From Paraspadella gotoi (Eukaryota; Chaetognatha), in the NCBI GenBank assembly GCA_051294375.1, contig CM119267.1:20585476-20649475 (forward strand): a stretch of DNA of 64,000 nucleotides, in the 5' to 3' direction. Every line of letters begins with the position of its first letter. Positions within the stretch are counted from its first letter, which is position 1. Below are positions 34,770-44,063 of the stretch, piece by piece. The notes under the pieces were generated by a model. It did not search any database. It was not told where the DNA came from and saw only the letters and a list, made by a program, of their open reading frames with translations. The position numbers and the translations under genes were made by a program.

Positions 34770-36971
34770 TTATTCATTGTGACTGGCATTTTGACACGAA
34801 TCAAAGGCTCTTTCATGCTGGGTCTTCTCTTGAAGCAAGTCTAGAGCCTCGTCAAAATCAAGTTGGGACTTGGGATCCGGCTGACTCTGGACGCCCGTCG
34901 CCTGGACACGAGAAACGCAGGGACCGCTTGGCAACGAGTGCTTTGATATGCCCGGTTCAGCTTCAGACGCGGACGAATCGGTTGGGCAAATCATGGATTT
35001 TCTGATTGGTCGTCTTGGCGAAATGAAGGAAAGCAGCTTTCCCACGCAACCCGGTTTTTTCTTCGGTTCGGGAAGCTCGTCTTCGTCTTCCCTGATCAGC
35101 GGCGTTGACGACCGCTTTAACGGGGAAGATCGTTTGGGCGAACCCTTGCTGCGGATTGCGTAAAAGCTGCTCACTCCGGCCATGTCCATCTGGCTGACAG
35201 TCTCGAAGCTCCCGTCCTTGGAGTCCTCGTCTTCCGCACCCTCGCGGAACCCTTCGACGAAGGACAGCTCCGACAAACGACGACCTTCGTGCGAAGTCTC
35301 CACTGTCGAAACGTCCGTCAGCGACTCTAGCCGACGTTGCTCGGAAGATTCTTGAGGCTTTGCGATCGATTCGAGACGCGACATTTCGTCCTCGTCATCC
35401 TCTATAGAAACGTCTCCGAAATGAGCTGAAGAACCGATGGAAGGAGAATCGTCGAAAGGCACAAGGATCAAAGGTTTCGTCATTGAAGCGCGCTGACGAC
35501 GGGAATCGCTCGAAAACGAGGATGGCTGAGGGTTTTCCGTGGCAGCCCTTAACATGACCTTGGACATTAATTCTTTTCGAGTTTCGACGGCGTCTTCGTC
35601 CTCTGTGAAGAGAGAGAGGGTCGAGGAGTCCTTACGGACTCGCGAGTTAGACGTGAGAAAAGTGTCCGTGGAAGAAACGACGGAGGAGTCTTTGCTTTTG
35701 CGAGCTGCCGAGTTGTCAGAACTCATTTCCGAAAGTTCGTCGTATTCGGTTAAACCCATAGAAACGTTTTCCACGGTGGTGACTGAAGTTGGATGCGAGG
35801 TAGCGATCGGTTCGGGGAGTGGCTCCGTGGAGCTATTATTAGACTGCGAGAGATGACCATTCGCCACTACCCGATCTGAATCTTCGGTAACCGATGTTGC
35901 AGCCGTGATTGCGATCGGGTCCGGGAATGCATTCGTTAGGTTATTTTCAGGTTGCGCGGGATGAATATCTAACGCATTATTGTCCGAACTTTTGGAAGCA
36001 TTCTGGACAGAAACTACTGCGGATGAAGACTCCTTCCTCGATGCTCCCACTGGAGCAGGTTGGGAATGGATTGTTTCGTTTTCTTTCTGGATTAACGCAG
36101 TTTCTCGTCGACTATTCTCTATCGAAGACCTTATATCTCCACCCGCTCGCTCCCGAATTCTCCTGACCTTTTCCAACACGTGCTTCCCCAGCTGTAGGGC
36201 CAACTCCCTCTCCGTTGAATACGGTTTCAACTCGACGTAACTCCTCGGGCACCAGACAAACGGTTCGAGGCGGCGCTGGCCGCCGGTGTCCATGCTTGAG
36301 AGCTGCAAGGCGACGCCCACTTTTTTCCAGGCGTCGAGCAGCTTGAAGGCGACGCTCTTGGTCGTCGGATCCGCGCGGAAGTCTCTCTCTTCGTTGAGAA
36401 CGCAGCGGTGGACGAGGTAGCGGTTGAAAAAAGCCTTCGAGTCGTAGAACCCGCGCCCTCGCTCCAAAAAAACCGGAAAGAGACGGTTGGGCAGACGGGT
36501 CCTCATCAACTCGACCGTGATCGTCCTCCTCATCTCGATCTCAGTAAAGACGAAAACGAACTCGGCCGTGTGCGACTCGATTGAGTCGAGACGGACGACG
36601 AGGCGCGTTCGTCGGACCTGGGCGAACATAACGAAATCTTCCTCCAGGTCCTCGCTGCACGCCGTGGTGAACTCCGAAGCGGCGGAAGCGGAAAAGTCCG
36701 CCGGCGTCTCACGGTTTGTCGACTCGGGAGGAAGATTCGCAAATTCGTCGAGAAACGTCTTGAGAGCATTCTTGGCGGCGCCTTTGAAAATGGCGTGGGC
36801 AAAGTGGCGCCCGTCGAATACGGGGACTTGCACGCCCTCGAGGTTTTCGAAGTCCAGGCGCATGAGGTTGTGAGGAAGGTCGAGAATTTGGACATAGCCG
36901 CTTGGATCCGTCGCGGCGCCGGTGAGCCGACTGAGCAAACGGTGAAAGTAGCCTCGGCGTCTGGTGTCCAT
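34770..36971 (-). CDS. Intronless 733-aa protein, family not recognised
   Basis: One uninterrupted frame of 733 codons begins MDTRRRGYFHRLLSRLTG. Residues 1-280 look globular, with hydrophobic/charged alternation (GYVQILDLPHNLMRLDF, RRTRLVVRLDSIESHTAEFV, FVWCPRSYVELKPYSTE) ending in a helical stretch LGKHVLEKVRRIRERAGG. Residues 280-733 are Ser/Glu/Asp-rich and probably disordered, with basic patches (PKRSSPLKRSSTP, PEPKKKPGCVGKLLSFISPRRP). No signal peptide or membrane segment is visible. Function is unknown. The long open frame and amino-acid-like codon structure support coding. The absence of introns is unusual here and suggests a retrocopy, an intron-poor family, or acquisition. An AG-ended pyrimidine tract (tcgatcgtccag) lies 2 nt before the ATG. 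Confidence 0.72.
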   Translation of the reverse strand: MDTRRRGYFHRLLSRLTGAATDPSGYVQILDLPHNLMRLDFENLEGVQVPVFDGRHFAHAIFKGAAKNALKTFLDEFANLPPESTNRETPADFSASAASEFTTACSEDLEEDFVMFAQVRRTRLVVRLDSIESHTAEFVFVFTEIEMRRTITVELMRTRLPNRLFPVFLERGRGFYDSKAFFNRYLVHRCVLNEERDFRADPTTKSVAFKLLDAWKKVGVALQLSSMDTGGQRRLEPFVWCPRSYVELKPYSTERELALQLGKHVLEKVRRIRERAGGDIRSSIENSRRETALIQKENETIHSQPAPVGASRKESSSAVVSVQNASKSSDNNALDIHPAQPENNLTNAFPDPIAITAATSVTEDSDRVVANGHLSQSNNSSTEPLPEPIATSHPTSVTTVENVSMGLTEYDELSEMSSDNSAARKSKDSSVVSSTDTFLTSNSRVRKDSSTLSLFTEDEDAVETRKELMSKVMLRAATENPQPSSFSSDSRRQRASMTKPLILVPFDDSPSIGSSAHFGDVSIEDDEDEMSRLESIAKPQESSEQRRLESLTDVSTVETSHEGRRLSELSFVEGFREGAEDEDSKDGSFETVSQMDMAGVSSFYAIRSKGSPKRSSPLKRSSTPLIREDEDELPEPKKKPGCVGKLLSFISPRRPIRKSMICPTDSSASEAEPGISKHSLPSGPCVSRVQATGVQSQPDPKSQLDFDEALDLLQEKTQHERAFDSCQNASHNE

Positions 36972-37310
36972 TGCTGGACGATCGAAAGAGTCGAGTAAAA
37001 CGGAATGTATTGCGCGGTTTGACGCAAAATATTCAAACTTAAACGATGGTTAATTTACATAACTGACAAGTTTAAATTTGAGAATCTGGGTAAATATTGG
37101 GTCACGAAGGAAAAAATGGTATCCTATCTAAAATAATTCTAAAGAATAAACAAAAAAAATGTAAATCCACTTTAAAACGAGCCATTGCAGTTTGTGATCC
37201 AGCTTAGTAGTAAGGCTCAAAACGATCTTCATCCATGAGCGGATGTTTTACAATATTTCCTTTATAAAAAAAAAATTAACCTTTCAAAAAATGCTGAAAA
37301 ACTAAAAAAT

Positions 37311-37331
37311 TGTGGCGGTATATTCACACCG
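37311..37331 (-). repeat. Fragment of hairpin repeat A (one terminal hairpin)
   Basis: TGTGGCGGTATATTCACACC plus G is identical to one end of the family A copies at 22996 and 62411, and similarity stops immediately afterwards. This is a solo end or a truncation relic of the element. Confidence 0.6.
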
Positions 37332-37627
37332 TCTTCTACAAAATTAGGCTATTTCGTCAATATCTCGAAGGGCATTAAAAATACTTAAACGAAACCAGTT
37401 TTAATCATTAAAGCGTAAAAAACTGTATGGGGGTGTGTGTTTCATATTATAAAGGGCATTCCTGGAGATTAATACGCTTCAGAGGTCTATGGGAAAACGA
37501 ACCGTAAAAATTAACAGAAAAAGAAACAAAAAGGATAATTTTTCGAGGGTAAAAAATTAAAGGAATTCAGATATTATGCAATGAAAAATGGTCGAGCGTA
37601 ATAGTTAAAGGCATAAAAAAATGCCTA

Positions 37628-37745
37628 AATTTTATTTTCACCGACCACGGTTTTGGCGTCTAAATAAAAACTACCTTAACCTTAACTACTCTTAATCCTA
37701 ACCCCTCCCTTTCCCTGGTTGGCGAAAGTAAAAGTAACCCCAAAA
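37628..37745. mobile_element. MITE family M, copy 1
   Basis: The terminal inverted repeats TTTTATTTTCACCGACCACG (left) and the complement of the right end TTTTACTTTCGCCAACCAGG enclose a C-rich core containing CCTTAACCTTAAC and CCTAACCCC, resembling degenerate TTAGGG repeats. It is about 118 bp without coding potential, with copies at 53671-53839 and probably 63491-63655. Confidence 0.65.
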
Positions 37746-38040
37746 AATTTACTGTTTAATATTATGATATTCAGTTAAATTTTATAAAATATTTGATTTT
37801 TATATATTTATATAATATATTTATATAAAAATATTAATAAAAAACGCAAAATGTCAAAGCACTTCTTTGAGAAACTACCTGTCTGCCTTCAGTTGTTACT
37901 GTCTTGTTTTTTTTTTTATAAAAAAATAAATTTTATTTTTCCATCTGCTTTCTCTTCATTTTCCCATAAGCCTCCCGAGTGTATTAAAATCCAGGATCGC
38001 CATTATAAAGTAATTACCACGTTAAAAAATCCTCACGACG

Positions 38041-38211
38041 ATGTCGATTGTGATAAACAACAAATTAAAATGGAACGAGGACGACGACGACGACGCAATG
38101 AGATCTGCGACTCGAATCTTTGTTAGTTTGTTCTTTTGGTTTCAGCAGCGAGAAATTGAAAGACGGGTAAGGACGCCTCGTGGAGAGAGGAACACCATTT
38201 GGTTTTTGTAG
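38041..38211 (+). other. Plus-strand small ORF (56 codons), doubtful
   Basis: Reads MSIVINNKLKWNEDDDDDAM, then a hydrophobic RIFVSLFFWF segment and a basic tail (REIERRVRTPRGER). An acceptor-like tttggtttcag and a donor-like gtaagg inside it suggest it could instead be a short exon. There is no homology that I recognise. It is the only reasonable plus-strand coding candidate in this spacer. Confidence 0.2.
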
Positions 38212-39580
38212 ATCGATGCGGTGAGTTTAGCTAACTTCTTTTTGGACAATAGTTTATGATTGACTTCAAAGCACATTACTAAAATAAAACATTAATTAGC
38301 CACAGATTAATCTGGTTAAATTAATTTTTGTCCTTTATATTTCTTTCGTGACTCAAGCAAAGGTAATGAAGCTCAAGGATTTAAAAAAAAAATTATGACT
38401 GGAGTTTTCATTGTATTTTATTAATTTTTTTGTGTACTCTAGCTGCAATCGAAATCGTTCCCAAAAACAAACAACAGAGACTTCTATCTGGAAAAGGCTA
38501 TGTCTCTCTATGTCTCAACAACGATAGACATCATTTGTCAAAAACAGTGTTTATCTGGGGAATAAAAAGAAATACAAAAAAGAAAAAAAAAGATCATTAA
38601 CTAATAAACAAACGATCCTGAAATAGACTAGAAAAGTAGAAAGAGATCGGTTTTTTAAAGCTGAACCCCTATAGTATATAAAACCTGTGTTTAAAAATAT
38701 ACAAAAATCGCGAATTATAATAACTATTTTGCGACTAAAACGTTGTCAAAGGGTATCCAATTTAATTCCAGTAAGCTAGTAACGATACAACTGTCATCTG
38801 AGCTCATAAAATAAGTCACATCGAAAAAGTTGTAACACTGGAATTATTGAACTCCCTCCCCGAAAAAAAAGAAAACCACGCAAGCCATTCAAAGCAAAAA
38901 AAATTGACAAATGCACGCATTTTTTAAAATAAACACATGATTTGTACACACACGAAAAAAAATCGTGGTCTTATTTAAATCATTAGAATATTTTGTTTAA
39001 ATTTTCTGTGGAAGGTTATCGGCTCACGTATTTGATAAGGAGGCAGGGAGATCGGGGATGAAGGGTGCGAGAAAATGAGGACATGGGTTGGGGGGGGTGA
39101 AGGAGAAAAGAGGAGTGGAAGGCGTTTCGGAGGGTGAGAGCGGGAACTGCGAAATGCATGAAATTTACTATTAACGTAATATCTATTATTTGTTAATTAA
39201 AAAGTAATCAACGAGAATAAAACGCGACGGAAGCCAGAATCATGTTTGTTTGTTTTTTATTTTCCGCTAAGCTCATTTCCGACAAACGCGAACGGCGCTT
39301 CACGTGAGAAATAAACGGCACCGAGACGGAAACGTTTTTCATCTCGTAACATTTTCATTGACGTGGACACTGGACAAGGGTCGAGGTCAATCTGGTTTCA
39401 TCTTTTATATTACGGTTATTTTTAACTCTCCCCAAGAGACAAAATTTTCACCGCGACAAGGTTGGCATAAAACTTCAAATGCAAATTCTGACCGATCTTT
39501 TCCACCAACTCAATTTCTTCATCTAAAACCACGCAAGCGGAGGAGGAGAAAAAATCCGGAAGGGGGGGGCGTGGACTCTC

Positions 39581-42500
39581 TCAAACCAGTTCAGGGACAT
39601 TGAGGTCGATCGCCGACGGAAACTCGGGAATAATTTCATCCACGATGCTCTTTTTCCTCAGCGCCGTTTTGGTTTTGATGGCGCCGGGCATTTTAGAAGC
39701 TGGCGGTGCCTCTCGTAGGGGAGATGGCGTCTTCTCCATCCCCCGCGGAGAAAACAGTTGGGGCGCTGCCGAGGAGAGCGGCGCCGCCTCCGGGGAGCGT
39801 GCGAGAAGAGGCGGGGGAGTGACGGCGGCGCCGTTGCGCTGTTTTTTCTGCTGCTGCTTCGACTGAGGGGGAGGGACGAAGAGTTTGAGCGGGGGCCTCT
39901 TCGTCGGAGAGGGAGACTTGGAGGGCGACTTGAGGACCTCGCCCGCCGTTGGGGCCGTAGCGGACTGCGAGGATTCCACGGCTGCGTTGGCGGCGGCGTC
40001 CGTCTCGCCGGTCGTGGCGGCGGCGGCGGCGGCCCCGTCGTCCTTGACGGTCTCTTGGTGCAGCACGATGAAATGGAGAATATCGCTCAGGCTGACGATG
40101 CCGGCGACGCGACCCTGAGAATCGACGACGACGAGGCGATGGACGTTGCACCGGACGATACGCTCCATCACCTGGAATCGGTAGGAGGGAGAAATAATAA
40201 GAATGCTCTTTGAATATTAGTAGGCTATGAAATTAAAATAACGATTTCGATCTCACAAAGGAAAAGAAATCATTAGCCAGCCTTTCACCTTCTGAAGGGA
40301 CTCTTCCTTCCGGCAAGTGTAGGGCCCTCCGACGCCCTTCACGTTGCCGAACTGCAGGGCCTGGCGGACGGTGATGTCCAGGTTGTTGTAGCTTTGGTTG
40401 GAGGCGAGTTTGATGGTGTCGTACTTGGCGTAAATGTCGATAAGCTTTTCCGTCTCCCGATCGATGACGGGAAGCGAGGAGACACGATACTTGCAAAACT
40501 TGTTGAGGGCGTTGATGAGAGGCGTCTCTGGGTTCACCGTGACGATGTCGTTGAAAGTGCCGACGCCTGATGAACGAACTCGATGTTTAATTGATTTAAT
40601 TAATTAATTAATTCCTTGCCATAATTAAATTAATTATGGCAAGGAAAAATAATAGAGACTTAACCTTATCCTTTTCGTCAAAACCTATATGAGTTGAGAA
40701 AAAACCAACTTTACCCAATTCCTCGATGGACTTGAACACAAAGGCCGGTCGAGGCAGTTCGTGGTTGAATTGGAAGAGGAAGCGGAGGAGGCGCTTGTGG
40801 GTAATAATCTGAATCACGTTTCCGCTCCACGCGTCCATCACGGCGAGTCGATGAATCTACGAATTAGAAATTGAAAGCAAGGAATCAAATTATATTGTAT
40901 GGATTATCTCAAATTACTAAATCGAGATTCCTGAATCGTATTTGGATAATATATCCTAGTTGTATTGTCCCTTGCCAAATAAATTGTATCGTCGTTCAAC
41001 CCGACCTCGGTTACGTATAAATGATTACCAGAACAAAAAGAGAAAGAAAACCGCAATTAAAAACTCATTTGCTCGACGTAAATCACTTTCGCGTTTGGTA
41101 TATGTTAATTGAGCGGAGGCTCGAATTTAAAACGATCATAATTTTTTTTAATTAGTGCAAGGTTGTTTACAAAATCCAAATCTTTCCGTCGAGTTTTTAC
41201 TTTTCGAATAGTTGACTTTAAAAACCTCTTGTTTGTTGTAGACCTAAAATTACTTTTTTTTGAAAGTATTAAGTCGCCCCCCAATCATAAAAAAAAATAA
41301 TAAAAGTGCATACCTTTGATTCGTGCAGCTTCTTGACGGCTTCGTAGAGGGAAGCGTCGGGTCCGATGTAAACGAGTTTGTTGGCGGCGATGCGCTCGTT
41401 GTGGTTTTTGAGGACGTCGCGCCAGGTGGATATCAGGTGACACTTGATGTCGTCCTTGGAGGACAACGGACTGACCGGGGAACGGAGGCAAAAGTCACGA
41501 TTTTTAACGCCCTTCCACTTTGTCAAATAATTACGCAAGAGTCACCAAATTATCTTATTGACGATTCTTCTCCCGATCCCCACCTCCCCTCCCACCCTAA
41601 ACAACCTTCTATAATATTTTTGAAGAATGGTGATGAAGTCAGAAATGGTAAGCATTCCGACGAAGTCTTGCTTGGCCGAGTCCCACAACGGCGCCGCCCG
41701 CACGTTGTGTTCCATGAGGGCGAAGAAGGCCTTCTGGACTTTGAGACGAGTATCGAAGACGACGAGCTTGTTGTTGTAGCCGTCGGGGATGACGTCGTGA
41801 CATCTGTGCGACTTCATGAATTTGACGAACACCTTGGGCGGCGATGACGATAGCGGGGAGGGGGGGGGAGGGGGAGCGAGAAATAAGAGAGATGGATCGA
41901 TGGATCGTTCAATTGAGTAACGAAGCATTTTGCAGTCATTCATCTCCCCCGGAAAAAAAAAAAATTGGCAAAGTTCTACTCGACTTTTTATCGATCAATC
42001 AACCAATCCCTTGACTTTTTTTTTGCACGAATTTCCGTTCTTCGGGGAAAAAAATTAAATTGGAAAAAGGCCAAGCTAATCGAGCGAGCAGGGGGCCCCA
42101 ATTTTTTTCGCCGCATCGCCTCACAGCCCGGTCCCCACCTGATTATCGGCGACGTTCTCTAACTCGAATCTCTCCGAGAATCCGTGGAGGCTGAGGCGTG
42201 AACTGCGATCCCTGGCCAGTAGCGCCCTCGGGTCAGCGAAGAGTTCTCTCAGATGCGGGGACTTTTGCGACCTTTGAGATCCGCCGCCGCTGCCGAACAT
42301 GCCGCCGTGGTAGGTGGTGTAATGGGAGGAGAACGGTCCGCCCGCTGGCTGACCGACGCCGGGAGTTGCGGGTGGGCTACGGCTGGAGTCGGTCAGAGCG
42401 CCACCAGCGCCGCCTCTGGGCGTCGTGCTGCCGCTGTGGCGTCCTCCTAGGATTTAACAAAGGTTTAAAATTGTAAACCGGGTAATATGTAAACAGATTA

Positions 42501-43194
42501 ACACCATCGTTATAAGACCGGTTCCAAACCGGTTTTACAATCATCATTTGAAAACAAAGTTCAAAGAGGGCATAAATTGCATAAATTAATAATTTCGTGA
42601 CTTTTTTTCTATGCGAACGGCATTTCTCCTAGAAGCTAGAATGACTCAGATTAATGACAGACACATAACCAAAAGTAGTGAACGTGATCAAAGCAAAAAC
42701 AACAAGTAGACCTGACCTTCTCCCGCCGACGGTCCTCCTTTGGGCCTCTTGGTTTTCCCCGCCGCGTCCGACTTGGACCGGGGTCGAAAATTCTTTGGGA
42801 AAATGTCGAACACGGATTTTTTGGCCGCCGAAGATGACGCCGACGCTTCTGCAGCGGAGGGAGACGTCCCGTGTACGGTCTGCACCACCCCGGGCGATTG
42901 CCCGGGTTGCAACGCCTGACCTTCGCCCGATTTATACCGCGTCCTCGTCATGGATGCGGATATCTTGCCCAAAACTCCGGCGCGCGAATCCGATCCGGCG
43001 CGAGGCCTAAAAAAGTCCGCCGCTCCTCCTCCGCCGGACGACGACGCTTCCGTCGTCCCAGCCCGTCTAACGCGACCCGCGTCATTTGTTTTAACCGGGC
43101 TGCCAATGCCGCCGCCGCCGCTGCCGGGTTGGGCTGCGGACGAAGCGTATGAAGCCCCGGTCTCTTCGACCTTGCCCGTTCCAGCCTCGGCCAT
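39581..43194 (-). CDS. PRKAG: 5'-AMP-activated protein kinase subunit gamma
   Basis: This is the nucleotide-sensing regulatory subunit of AMPK, with four CBS repeats binding AMP/ADP/ATP. The start at 43194 ([19 protein letters not shown]) leads a disordered N-terminus containing [17 protein letters not shown], similar to the segment in long gamma isoforms. The CBS region spans about 41850-40050: [33 protein letters not shown] and ISDFITIL (CBS1); [19 protein letters not shown] then [22 protein letters not shown] (CBS2); [20 protein letters not shown] (CBS3); [20 protein letters not shown] (CBS4). The two HRL motifs are nucleotide-site residues in the family. After CBS4 an unusual Ala/Pro/Ser-rich tail of about 150 residues follows ([31 protein letters not shown]), ending VPELV. 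One intron holds a perfect 35-bp palindrome. Confidence 0.95.
40612..40646. repeat. Perfect 17-bp-arm palindrome in an AMPK gamma intron
   Basis: Left arm TTCCTTGCCATAATTAA (40612-40628), a single central A (40629), and its exact reverse complement (40630-40646). It lies between the exon encoding SIEELG and the exon beginning GVGTFNDIV. No function can be assigned; transcribed, it could form a long stem. Confidence 0.9.
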
Positions 43195-44063
43195 CTTTTC
43201 TCGCGGGATCGCGGGCAGAAGCTAAAAAACGGGTTTCAAGGTAGATAGCCGCTTTGCGTTGGTAACGTGGGTCTTTCGCGCGCAAATGGGGGCGATATCG
43301 GTCAGGCGGCGGCGTTTAAAGAAGTTGACGATGTCGAGGCGGACCCGTTTCCGAGCGACGAGTAAGCGGAAGTTGCAACGCCAAATAATGGACGCTTTGC
43401 ATTATGTTCTTTATTTAGAGTTTTGAACTGGGGGTTTTCCCAATTTTTTTAAAAAGAAATCTAATGTTTTTATTTCGTCTTTTCTCGCTGACTTGCGAAG
43501 AAAAAAAAACGCGATTCAAGTTTTTCGAGTTTTCTCTGACGCTCTCTCTCTCTCTCTCTCTCTTTTTCAAGTGCCGCCGCCGCCGCCGCCGCCTCCGCCG
43601 CCGCTGCTGCCTTCGTCACCGCCGCCGGGATCGAGGAGACCCGATGGAGGGTTTAGCATTTTCTCACCCAGACCCTTCGCTATAAAAATAAACCTGTTGA
43701 AAGATATACAAACAAAGGGAGTTTTAGGTCGATGACCCGCTAAGATCTTTTTTCCCCTTTTTTGTGGGAATTAGTAAAAAGTAAAAGTCATAAATTTAAA
43801 GATGATCCGTTGTAAAGAGAACAAAAAATTGTAAATGAAGGCAAGTAATCGAGATCTAAAATTAGCAGTTTTCAGTAAAGGAGAGTGCAAAAACATTGAT
43901 TGTATCAATTACATAACAATCAATAAAAATAGACCGGTAAAGAAACTGGCCAGCAGTTCAATAAAATAAGTATTAGAATACGAATTAAGATAAGCCTCGC
44001 ACCAAGTTATAACTGTGCATAGTCCATACGTACAATTTAGTGCAAAAACCTTACTTTGGGTGA
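43195..44063. other. AMPK gamma upstream region with CT and GCC microsatellites
   Basis: About 870 bp. A CT repeat (43542-43563) and a GCC-rich triplet tract (43573-43610) sit 350-420 bp upstream of the AMPK gamma start. On the minus strand the triplets would encode poly-Gly after MLNPPSGLLDPGGG, but the frame stops after 31 codons with no obvious donor. The rest is AT-rich and should include the 3' UTR of the PNGase F-like gene. Confidence 0.5.

Larger units (their letters stand above)
36972..39580. other. Long spacer between AMPK gamma and the orphan gene
   Basis: About 2.6 kb of AT-rich DNA. It holds the last 21 bp of hairpin repeat A (37311-37331), MITE family M copy 1 (37628-37745), and a plus-strand small ORF of 56 codons (38041-38211). 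G-rich sequence lies near 39050-39130. No convincing minus-strand gene is visible. The right part should contain the AMPK gamma 3' UTR. Confidence 0.5.
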
